Made by a program: the position numbers and the translations under genes. Under the pieces are notes generated by a model. That model was not told the origin of the DNA. It saw only the letters and a list, made by a program, of their open reading frames with translations, and made no database searches. A stretch of DNA of 15,464 bases from Methanolinea sp. UBA473 (GTDB taxonomy: Archaea; Halobacteriota; Methanomicrobia; Methanomicrobiales; Methanospirillaceae). The stretch lies in NCBI GenBank assembly GCA_002509495.1, contig DAEV01000025.1:2696-18159 (forward strand), given 5' to 3'. Shown here piece by piece: positions 1 to 5,696 of the stretch. Each line of letters opens with the position of its first letter. Position 1 is the first letter of the stretch.

Positions 1-1660
1 ACTCGATCCCCTGGCCGATCCGGATGGGGCCGGACCCGAGGATGAGGATCTTCTGCTGCTCGTCCGGGGGGATCTCGGAATCGTGTTCGCAGGTTGAGTA
101 GAAATAGGGAGTGCGGGCCGGGAACTCGGCGGCGCAGGTATCGACCATCTTGTAGGCCGGATCTCCGGAGATTGTTTCCACTTCCTCCCAGGTCATGCCT
201 GTCAGTGCAACAAGTTCCGCATTGGTAAATCCGTAACTCTTTGCCAGGAGCAGGTCTTTTTTGGAAGGAGCGCCGGACAGTATTTTCTCTAGTTCGACGA
301 TATTTCTGATCTTTTCCAGGAAAAAGGGGGTGATATAGGTGAGTTTTGCAACCTCATCCACGGTGAACCCCGCACGAAACGCGTCGAACAGCGTAGCGAA
401 CCTCTCGTCGGTGGGCCTCGAGAGAATCATCTCGATCTCGCTCCTGCTCTCATGGAGGTAGACATCCGTATCCAGAGAACGGAGGGCCTTTTTAAACGCC
501 TCTTCGATGCACCGGCCAATGGCCATCACCTCCCCCGTGCTCTTCATGGCGGTGGTGAGTGTCCTGTCCGCGTTCCTGAACTTGTCAAAAGGCCAGCGGG
601 GCACTTTTACCACGACGTAATCGATGGAGGGTTCGAACGACGCCGGCGTGCATCCGGTGACGCTGTTCGTGATCTCGTCGAGCCGGAGTCCTATGGCTAT
701 TTTGGACGCAACTCTTGCGATCGGGTACCCTGTGGCCTTGGAGGCCAGCGCCGACGAACGAGAGACGCGGGGATTCACCTCGATCACACGATAGTCCCCG
801 TCCCGGTAGGCGAACTGGATATTGCATCCTCCCTGCACATCCAGGGCACGAATGATCTTGATGGCTGCGGTCCGGAGCGTCTGGAACTCGTCGTCCCTGA
901 GCGTGAGGATCGGTGCCACTACTACGCTCTCCCCCGTATGGATGCCCATGGCGTCCACATTCTCCATCCCGCATACGATGATGCAGGTGTCGGCCGCATC
1001 CCGCATCACCTCGAACTCGATCTCCTTCCATCCGACCACGCTCTCTTCCACGAGCACCTGGTGGATACGCGACCGGTTGAGCCCGATCTCCACAATACGG
1101 GAGAGTTCTTCCCTGGTGTGGGCGATACCTCCCCCCGAACCGCCCAGCGTATAGGCAGGCCGGATGATGGCCGGGAGTCCGACCGTGGTAAGGGCCTCCC
1201 CCACCTGGTCCATCCGGTTGAGGATCATACTCCGGGGAACGGGTTCCCCGATCCGTTCCATAAGGTCCCTGAACTTCTCCCGGTCCTCACCCTGGTAGAT
1301 CGCTTCAAGCGGGGTACCGAGGATCTCCACACCCTTGAGGGCACCCCTTTCCGCGAGCTCTGCGGTCATATTCAGGCCGGTCTGCCCTCCCATCCCGGAA
1401 AGTATGCCGTCGGGTTTCTCTTTCTCGATGATCTTCTCGATGATCCCTGCGCGGATGGGCTCGATATAAATCTCGTCCGCCATCTCCGGATCGGTCTGGA
1501 TGGTTGCGGGATTCGAGTTCACAAGGATGACCCTGACACCCTCTTCCCGCAATGCCCGGCATGCCTGAGATCCCGAGAAATCGAATTCCGCAGCCTGCCC
1601 AATCTGGATGGGCCCGGACCCGATGAGCAGAACCTTGCGGATGTGCGGTTTTCGGGGCAT
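1..1660 (-). CDS. carB: Carbamoyl-phosphate synthase large subunit, 3' end outside window
   Basis: Large subunit of carbamoyl-phosphate synthase. It uses ammonia from the CarA glutaminase, bicarbonate and two ATP to make carbamoyl phosphate for pyrimidine and arginine synthesis. I translated much of the frame from ATG 1660 to the window edge and found no stop or frameshift, giving about 553 codons of a protein usually near 1,050-1,080 residues. Visible are GSGPIQIGQ near residues 14-22, GMGGQTGLN near 89-97, and the ATP-grasp loop RPAYTLGGSGGG near 167-178. At the window edge the second-half repeat of the first motif, GSGPIRIGQG, begins near residue 542, so both halves appear to be fused, unlike archaea with a split carB. 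An AGGAGG Shine-Dalgarno inside the end of carA supports this start, and carA ends 1 nt upstream. Identity is very secure; the C-terminal half is not visible. Confidence 0.97.
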   Translation of the reverse strand, partial: MPRKPHIRKVLLIGSGPIQIGQAAEFDFSGSQACRALREEGVRVILVNSNPATIQTDPEMADEIYIEPIRAGIIEKIIEKEKPDGILSGMGGQTGLNMTAELAERGALKGVEILGTPLEAIYQGEDREKFRDLMERIGEPVPRSMILNRMDQVGEALTTVGLPAIIRPAYTLGGSGGGIAHTREELSRIVEIGLNRSRIHQVLVEESVVGWKEIEFEVMRDAADTCIIVCGMENVDAMGIHTGESVVVAPILTLRDDEFQTLRTAAIKIIRALDVQGGCNIQFAYRDGDYRVIEVNPRVSRSSALASKATGYPIARVASKIAIGLRLDEITNSVTGCTPASFEPSIDYVVVKVPRWPFDKFRNADRTLTTAMKSTGEVMAIGRCIEEAFKKALRSLDTDVYLHESRSEIEMILSRPTDERFATLFDAFRAGFTVDEVAKLTYITPFFLEKIRNIVELEKILSGAPSKKDLLLAKSYGFTNAELVALTGMTWEEVETISGDPAYKMVDTCAAEFPARTPYFYSTCEHDSEIPPDEQQKILILGSGPIRIGQGIE

Positions 1661-1661
1661 G

Positions 1662-2726
1662 TTATTCCAGCCTCCTGAACATGGTATCGAAGAAAGGGAT
1701 CTCGGTATCCCTTGGACCCCCGTGTGCTTCGGGGTGGTACTGGACACACGTGATGTCCAGGTACGGATCTTCGAATCCTTCGAGGGTGCCGTCATTCACG
1801 TTGGAATAGAGGATGGACGCGCCTTCCGGCAAGCTGTCGGCGGCCACGGCGAATCCGTGGTTCTGGGTCGTGATATAGATGCTGCCGTCCTTGTACCGGA
1901 CCGGCTGGTTGGTCCCGCGGTGGCCGAACTTCATCTTATAGGTGCTGGCCCCGAGGCCCAGTGCGCAGATCTGGTTTCCCATGCAGATCCCGTAGATGGG
2001 AATTGTGCCTGCGAGATCCTTCACGCATCGCACGGCGGATGTTGCGTGTACAGGGTCACCCGGTCCGTTGCTGATGAAGAGCGCATCAGGCCGGCATTCC
2101 TGGATCCGATCGGGCGTTACATCATGCGGGAAGACGTAGAGATCGGCATTCCTGTGCCGCAGGCTGACGATCATATTCTTCTTGATCCCGAGGTCGATTA
2201 CTGCAATCCTCTTGCCCGATCCTGAAATGCGGTAGGGTTCCCTGCAGGATACGGCAGAGATCAGTTCTTTGTCTGAAATCGGCGGGACAATCCCTGCCTG
2301 CTCCACGGCATACTCCCCGTTATCATCGCCCACGATGAGGGAAGCGCGAAGGGTCCCCTGCATCCTTGTCTTGATGGTGAGCATCCGTGTGTCCACGCCT
2401 GCGATTCCCAGGAGGCCGTTCTCCCGATAGTAATCGTCCAGATCAGGCGGATTCTCAGGTTTCCTGCACAGTTCCCTGACCACGCATCCCAGGGCCCGCA
2501 CGCGGGGATGCTGGAAGTTCTTCCTGTCCACCCCGTAATTCCCGATCGTGGGAAAGGTGAACATGAGAATCTGGCCGTGGTAGCTGGGATCGGTGAGTGC
2601 CTCCATGTACCCGGTCATCTGCGTGGAAAAGACCAGTTCGCCCGAGCACTCCCCCTCGATCCCAAATCCCTCACCGGTCACAAAAGTGCCGTCCTCGAGA
2701 CCCAGAACCGCCTTCATGATTTCCAT
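1662..2726 (-). CDS. carA: Carbamoyl-phosphate synthase small subunit (glutamine amidotransferase)
   Basis: Small subunit of carbamoyl-phosphate synthase. It hydrolyses glutamine and channels ammonia to CarB. The 354-residue reading has the N-terminal CPSase small-chain domain (about 4-135) and a class I glutamine amidotransferase domain (about 173-350). The catalytic triad is visible: Cys248 in GICMG, and His331 and Glu333 in YHPEAHGGPRD. The oxyanion-loop motif SNGPGDP lies near 219-225. Length is normal, slightly short beside E. coli (about 380). The upstream neighbour is the unrelated PKD gene; carB follows by 1 nt, so this is a carAB operon. A second in-frame ATG at 2717 (residue 4) starts with the family-like MKAVLGLEDG and sits 32 nt from the candidate TATA box, against 23 nt for ATG 2726, so the true start may be 2717. 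No Shine-Dalgarno precedes either start. Confidence 0.96.
   Translation of the reverse strand: MEIMKAVLGLEDGTFVTGEGFGIEGECSGELVFSTQMTGYMEALTDPSYHGQILMFTFPTIGNYGVDRKNFQHPRVRALGCVVRELCRKPENPPDLDDYYRENGLLGIAGVDTRMLTIKTRMQGTLRASLIVGDDNGEYAVEQAGIVPPISDKELISAVSCREPYRISGSGKRIAVIDLGIKKNMIVSLRHRNADLYVFPHDVTPDRIQECRPDALFISNGPGDPVHATSAVRCVKDLAGTIPIYGICMGNQICALGLGASTYKMKFGHRGTNQPVRYKDGSIYITTQNHGFAVAADSLPEGASILYSNVNDGTLEGFEDPYLDITCVQYHPEAHGGPRDTEIPFFDTMFRRLE
1671..1676 (-). promoter_or_regulatory. Shine-Dalgarno for carB
   Basis: The minus strand reads AGGAGG inside the last codons of carA, 10 nt before the carB ATG. This perfect anti-16S match fixes the carB start and implies translation re-initiation within the carAB transcript. 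Confidence 0.75.
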
Positions 2727-2744
2727 ATGATATGTGCATGTAAC

Positions 2745-2753
2745 CTTTTAATA
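2745..2753 (-). promoter_or_regulatory. Candidate TATA box for carAB
   Basis: The minus strand reads TATTAAAAG in an AT-rich patch upstream of carA. Its centre is 23 nt from ATG 2726 and 32 nt from ATG 2717. Transcription would then start at or close to the start codon, as in a leaderless mRNA. This is a consensus-by-eye call and weaker than the other TATA boxes in the window. Confidence 0.45.
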
Positions 2754-2781
2754 CATAGCGGAACAGCGAAAATGCGTTCAA

Positions 2782-2812
2782 ATTTCCCGGAAATCTCGTG
2801 AGTTTCCACGAG
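2782..2812. repeat. Two adjacent perfect palindromes upstream of carA
   Basis: Positions 2782-2794 form a 6-bp inverted repeat with one central base (ATTTCC-C-GGAAAT). It is followed directly by a second 6-bp inverted repeat at 2795-2812 (CTCGTG, 6-base loop, CACGAG). They lie about 30-65 nt upstream of the carA TATA box and 50-80 nt beyond the end of the PKD gene. They could be an operator for carAB or RNA hairpins at the end of the PKD transcript. I recognise no specific regulator site. Confidence 0.5.
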
Positions 2813-2848
2813 GGGGTCCAGGAGGCGAACCTTTCCCCCGGTCAATGA

Positions 2849-2859
2849 GCAAAAGAAGA
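2849..2859 (-). terminator. Possible T-rich terminator after the PKD/dockerin gene
   Basis: Immediately after the TAA of the PKD gene, the minus strand reads TCTTCTTTTGC, a short T-rich run. Archaeal polymerases can terminate at T-rich stretches without a hairpin. The run is short and broken by C, so the call is weak; the palindromes further downstream may contribute. Confidence 0.3.
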
Positions 2860-3780
2860 TTATAATTCTGAAAAGAGGACGACAAGGTCATCGAAATCGA
2901 TCAGTCCATTCTGATTGTAGTCGAAGGGATTGATCGGTTCGTTCTCCGGGATCCATTCGAGGAAATGGAAGTATACGGCAAGGTCGTCGAAATCGGTCAA
3001 CCCGTTCCCGTTCAGGTCCTCGTAGAACCCGTCCAGGTCCGGATCGCTGGGAGGGGCCAACTGATCAGGCACGGTAAGGATCGCCGGGGCGTCCACGCGG
3101 ATATAGTCATTCCGGGAGCTCGCCGAAGTACCGCTATCCCCCGTGATGGTAAGGGCCACCGTGTAATTTCCGGCCCTTGTGTAAGTATGAACAGGATCTC
3201 TCGCTGTGGAGAGCGCACCATCTCCAAACTCCCAGGACCATTCATACGGAAGGGGTGTGGAGAGATCAGAGAATTCTACTCGCAAGGGAGCACAGCCTTC
3301 CGAAGGGACTGCCTTGAAATTTGCTTGGGGCGGAGGCTGGGGGGGTGTGGTTGTGGGTATGGTGGTAGGTGTGGGGGTAGGGCTAGAGGTTGGCCGGAGC
3401 CTGACGGTGAGATCCTGCCATTTCATCGCTCCCGGGCTGAATATTGCTGTCTGGTCTGTTCTCAGTCCGTTTACAAAAAAATCGACCTTCAGGACTCCTC
3501 TCCCCGTATATTCACCCTCCTGCGGCAGGACATTGAGCCGCTTTCCCAGCGGGCAGCTCGTTCCGTACTGGCCCACAACAGTTGTCGTGATGCTCCCGCG
3601 GTCCTGGCCACCTATCTTTGCTACTACGACGCTGCCGACAGGAGCCGGCGAGCCGTATATTGTCAGTTTCCCGAAAAATTCACACGGTTCGGGAACGGCT
3701 GCACATACCGGGAGGGTAGTCCCAAGAACCAGGGCAAGGAGCAGGATCAATACGGTGAAGGAGGTCGATCTGGTGATCAT
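2860..3780 (-). CDS. Secreted PKD-domain protein with C-terminal dockerin-like EF-hand repeats
   Basis: Probably an exported surface or extracellular protein of 306 residues. It opens with a signal peptide (hydrophobic stretch about 8-28, cleavage likely after CAA). Residues about 29-128 form a beta-rich domain with a conserved-looking CEFFG start. A Thr/Pro linker spans about 130-152. A PKD domain covers about 153-230, with the hallmark WEFGDG at 183-188 and NYTV at 205-208. The C-terminus (about 247-306) carries two calcium-loop repeats, DLNGNGLTDFDDL (255-267) and DYNQNGLIDFDDL (287-299), like the dockerin-like module found on other methanogen surface proteins. No catalytic domain is visible, so binding or adhesion is only an inference. 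The frame stays open upstream to 3891, but a TATA box at 3811-3818 would lie inside that extension. The start at 3780 also puts the signal peptide at the N-terminus. Confidence 0.85.
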   Translation of the reverse strand: MITRSTSFTVLILLLALVLGTTLPVCAAVPEPCEFFGKLTIYGSPAPVGSVVVAKIGGQDRGSITTTVVGQYGTSCPLGKRLNVLPQEGEYTGRGVLKVDFFVNGLRTDQTAIFSPGAMKWQDLTVRLRPTSSPTPTPTTIPTTTPPQPPPQANFKAVPSEGCAPLRVEFSDLSTPLPYEWSWEFGDGALSTARDPVHTYTRAGNYTVALTITGDSGTSASSRNDYIRVDAPAILTVPDQLAPPSDPDLDGFYEDLNGNGLTDFDDLAVYFHFLEWIPENEPINPFDYNQNGLIDFDDLVVLFSEL

Positions 3781-3810
3781 AGATGAGCCTTTTTCTATCC
3801 GAGAGGGTAC

Positions 3811-3818
3811 TTTATAAA
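3811..3818 (-). promoter_or_regulatory. TATA box for the PKD/dockerin gene
   Basis: A perfect TTTATAAA sits 35 nt (centre) upstream of the ATG at 3780. With usual archaeal spacing, transcription would start about 8-10 nt before the ATG, a very short leader. This supports the start at 3780 over longer in-frame options. The element is self-complementary, so its direction comes from the gene position. Confidence 0.65.
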
Positions 3819-3937
3819 TCTTTCCCATAACCAAGGTTCCTGTGGGTGTAAAATGTCGAATAGAGACCAGATAACAGGATACTGGATGCATCGGGCCGGG
3901 TGATGGTTCGTGGAGAGAGTGGATCTGAGCCCTCCTG

Positions 3938-4038
3938 AAAAAAAATGAGATTTTAAGTTATTTTTAAAAATATCCTATTTTAACAGTTTATTTTTTAAAA
4001 AGAAAAAGGTTAAAGACGTAAAAACACAAAATATCATT
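3938..4038 (+). promoter_or_regulatory. Very AT-rich promoter region of pdaD
   Basis: About 100 bases before pdaD are dominated by A and T runs, in sharp contrast to the GC-rich genes around them. Several overlapping TATA-like elements occur, including TTTTTAAAAATAT near 3961-3973 and TTTTTTAAAAAG at 3991-4002. The latter is centred about 43 nt before the ATG, so I cannot say which one is used. No clear Shine-Dalgarno lies within 15 nt of the ATG. The gap 3781-4038 also serves the divergent PKD gene; I see no other gene in it. Confidence 0.55.
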
Positions 4039-4593
4039 ATGGTTGTTCCTGGTAAGATCTTCTTCACCAAGGGGATGGGAGTGCACAGGGATCGCCTGGC
4101 GTCATTCGAGCTGGCCCTCCGTAAAGCCGGCATCGAGAAGTACAACCTTGTCTATGTCTCGAGTATTTTTCCTCCCAACTGCAGGATCATTTCTGTCGAG
4201 GAGGGTACAAAATTGCTGGAGCCTGGAGAGATCACTCATTGTGTGATGGCAAAAAACGAGACTAACGAACCGAACAGGCTCATTTCGGCGGCAATCGGTC
4301 TTGCGCTCCCCAAGGATGCCAAGGAATACGGTTACCTCTCGGAGCATCATGCCTATGGGGAAACTGCAGAGAAGACCGGGGATTATGCCGAGGATCTCGC
4401 CGCTACAATGCTGGCAACGACCCTTGGGATCGAGTTTGATATCAACCAGGCCTGGCAGGAGAGAGAGCAGATCTATAAAGCAAGCGGAAAAATCATTAAA
4501 ACGACCCAGGTATGCCAGTCTGCCCAGGGTGATAAAAACGGGCTCTGGACAACCGTGATTGCGGCTGCGGTATTCGTCACGAACCGGGACTAA
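4039..4593 (+). CDS. pdaD: Pyruvoyl-dependent arginine decarboxylase
   Basis: Converts arginine to agmatine, the first step of polyamine synthesis in euryarchaea that lack a PLP-type enzyme. The proenzyme cuts itself between two serines, and the new N-terminal serine becomes the pyruvoyl cofactor. The cleavage site is visible as VSSIFPPNC at residues 40-48, so cleavage should fall between Ser41 and Ser42. Other family features are the N-terminal KIFFTKGMG (6-14), SFELALRKAGI (22-32), and YGYLSEHHAYGE near 97-108. Length (184 residues) is somewhat longer than the M. jannaschii enzyme (about 165). It is the only confident plus-strand gene here. Its last four bases overlap the end of cheD on the other strand, and its neighbours give no functional link. 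Identity is secure. Confidence 0.95.
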   Translation: MVVPGKIFFTKGMGVHRDRLASFELALRKAGIEKYNLVYVSSIFPPNCRIISVEEGTKLLEPGEITHCVMAKNETNEPNRLISAAIGLALPKDAKEYGYLSEHHAYGETAEKTGDYAEDLAATMLATTLGIEFDINQAWQEREQIYKASGKIIKTTQVCQSAQGDKNGLWTTVIAAAVFVTNRD

Positions 4594-5072
4594 AGGTTTT
4601 TTAAGGTTCCGTTCGCAATTTTCACAAGTATTTTTCCATTTTCGCAGGGATAGTAGGTAATGGTCCTTCCGACATTCCCTCCGACATCTTCCGCAGAAAC
4701 CGGGATTCCCCTGGATTTGAGCCTGTTTTTCACCGCTTCGATATTTCTTTCCCCGATATTGAGGCTCCCGGCAGTCGTGCGGAACATTGCAGCACCTCCA
4801 GCAATCTTCGCAATGAGGGTAGTGGGCTTGCAGCCCTTCTGAACCAGTTCCCTGACAAGGAGTTCCACTGCGGAATCAGCATATTTGCCAGGACGATCCG
4901 TCCGGCCCTGGGAATCCGGTAGCATGATATGGACGAGTCCCCCTGTTGCCCTCACGGTATCGTGGATCACAAGACCAATGCAGGAGCCGAGCCCGATCGT
5001 GGACATCGGGCAGTTCCCCACATGGTACTCTCCAATCCCTATGATCACCAGGGACTCATCAGGGGAAGGCAT
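4590..5072 (-). CDS. cheD: Chemoreceptor glutamine deamidase CheD
   Basis: CheD deamidates selected glutamines of methyl-accepting receptors and binds CheC, raising its CheY-P phosphatase activity. The 160-residue protein has the family's catalytic residues: Thr25 and Cys31 in TIGLGSCIGL (25-34), and His48 in GGLVHIMLP (44-52). KIAGGAAMF near 89-97 and NIGERN near 105-110 are also typical. It is the last gene of the che cluster, 13 nt after cheC. A GGTG sequence before the ATG could serve as ribosome site. Its stop codon lies inside the end of the convergent pdaD. Identity is secure. Confidence 0.95.
   Translation of the reverse strand: MPSPDESLVIIGIGEYHVGNCPMSTIGLGSCIGLVIHDTVRATGGLVHIMLPDSQGRTDRPGKYADSAVELLVRELVQKGCKPTTLIAKIAGGAAMFRTTAGSLNIGERNIEAVKNRLKSRGIPVSAEDVGGNVGRTITYYPCENGKILVKIANGTLKNL
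4597..4602 (+). terminator. T6 tract directly after pdaD
   Basis: An uninterrupted run of six T lies three bases after the pdaD TAA, inside the 3' end of cheD on the opposite strand. Archaeal RNA polymerase commonly stops at such tracts, so the pdaD transcript may end here with little antisense to cheD. No hairpin was seen. The call rests on position and composition only. Confidence 0.4.
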
Positions 5073-5085
5073 TCAGAGGCACCGT

Positions 5086-5691
5086 TCATTTCATCAGGTT
5101 TTCGAGCATCCGGACGATCTCATCCAGCATGGGTTTATTCGGAAGAAGGAACAGGTTACTGGTGATCTTGTGCTGGTCGCTGTGGAGTTCGGTACGGAAG
5201 AGGACCACCTCATTGATATCCGCAAATTCCTGCATGGCGAGGATCGACTGGAATGCTGCATGAGGCATATCGATGACAAGGCTCGGCGGGGAGGGAAGCA
5301 TGATAATATTCAGCAGCGTTGCCGTGGCATCCAGGAAGGCGGAGACCATGATATTCCCGATCTCCAGGAGTGCGCTCTGGTCCATCTCCGTTAAATCGCG
5401 GTCCGGTTCACTCATCCCGAGCATGGCGTTGGTGAGCCGGATCACAGAGTTCTTGGGAATATGGAGGAGGACATACCCCCCACCGGATACTTCCCCGTTG
5501 ATCTCGAACAGGACCATGGCGGAGAGTTCATCCCCCACGTGTTCATGCACCTTTCCAATGTCAAGAACATCGATCTCTGGAACCTCCATCTCGATGTTGG
5601 ACATGAGCATGGTGGAGAGGGTTGTTGCCGCATGGGCCGCACCGATATTCCCAAGTTCCCGAAGCGCATCCAGTTGCTGGCTATTGAGCAT
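5086..5691 (-). CDS. cheC: CheY-P phosphatase CheC
   Basis: CheC removes phosphate from CheY-P and is stimulated by CheD. The 201-residue protein has the two pseudo-symmetric phosphatase motifs of the family. Site 1 has Asp8, Glu12 and Asn15, with the spaced Pro38. Site 2 has Ser106, Glu110 and Asn113, with Pro136. Both match the (D/S)xxxExxN-x22-P pattern exactly, so both active centres should work. It lies 5 nt after cheA, and the minus strand carries an AAGGAGAA Shine-Dalgarno in the last codons of cheA. It belongs to the CheC type rather than the shorter CheX, and no FliY-like C-terminal fusion is present. In archaea CheC also contacts CheF. Confidence 0.95.
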   Translation of the reverse strand: MLNSQQLDALRELGNIGAAHAATTLSTMLMSNIEMEVPEIDVLDIGKVHEHVGDELSAMVLFEINGEVSGGGYVLLHIPKNSVIRLTNAMLGMSEPDRDLTEMDQSALLEIGNIMVSAFLDATATLLNIIMLPSPPSLVIDMPHAAFQSILAMQEFADINEVVLFRTELHSDQHKITSNLFLLPNKPMLDEIVRMLENLMK

Positions 5692-5696
5692 ATAAA

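Noticed and set aside
452..1678. Long plus-strand open frame (about 408 codons) across carB
   Set aside because: It lies wholly opposite a well-conserved carB reading, has no recognisable domain and is rich in Arg, His, Asp and Gly, as expected from an antisense frame of GC-rich codons.
1974..1985. GNQ instead of GHQ after the catalytic cysteine of CarA
   Set aside because: The nucleophile Cys248 and the His331/Glu333 pair are intact. From memory, related archaeal CarA proteins also vary at this position, so it is not evidence of inactivity.
2812..2839. GGGGG/CCCCC inverted repeat after the PKD gene
   Set aside because: Only five G-C pairs with an 18-base loop; easily expected by chance in GC-rich sequence.
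3781..3891. N-terminal extension of the PKD protein to 3891
   Set aside because: It would put the signal peptide 37 residues inside the protein and the TATA box inside the coding region. The ATG at 3780 fits both better.
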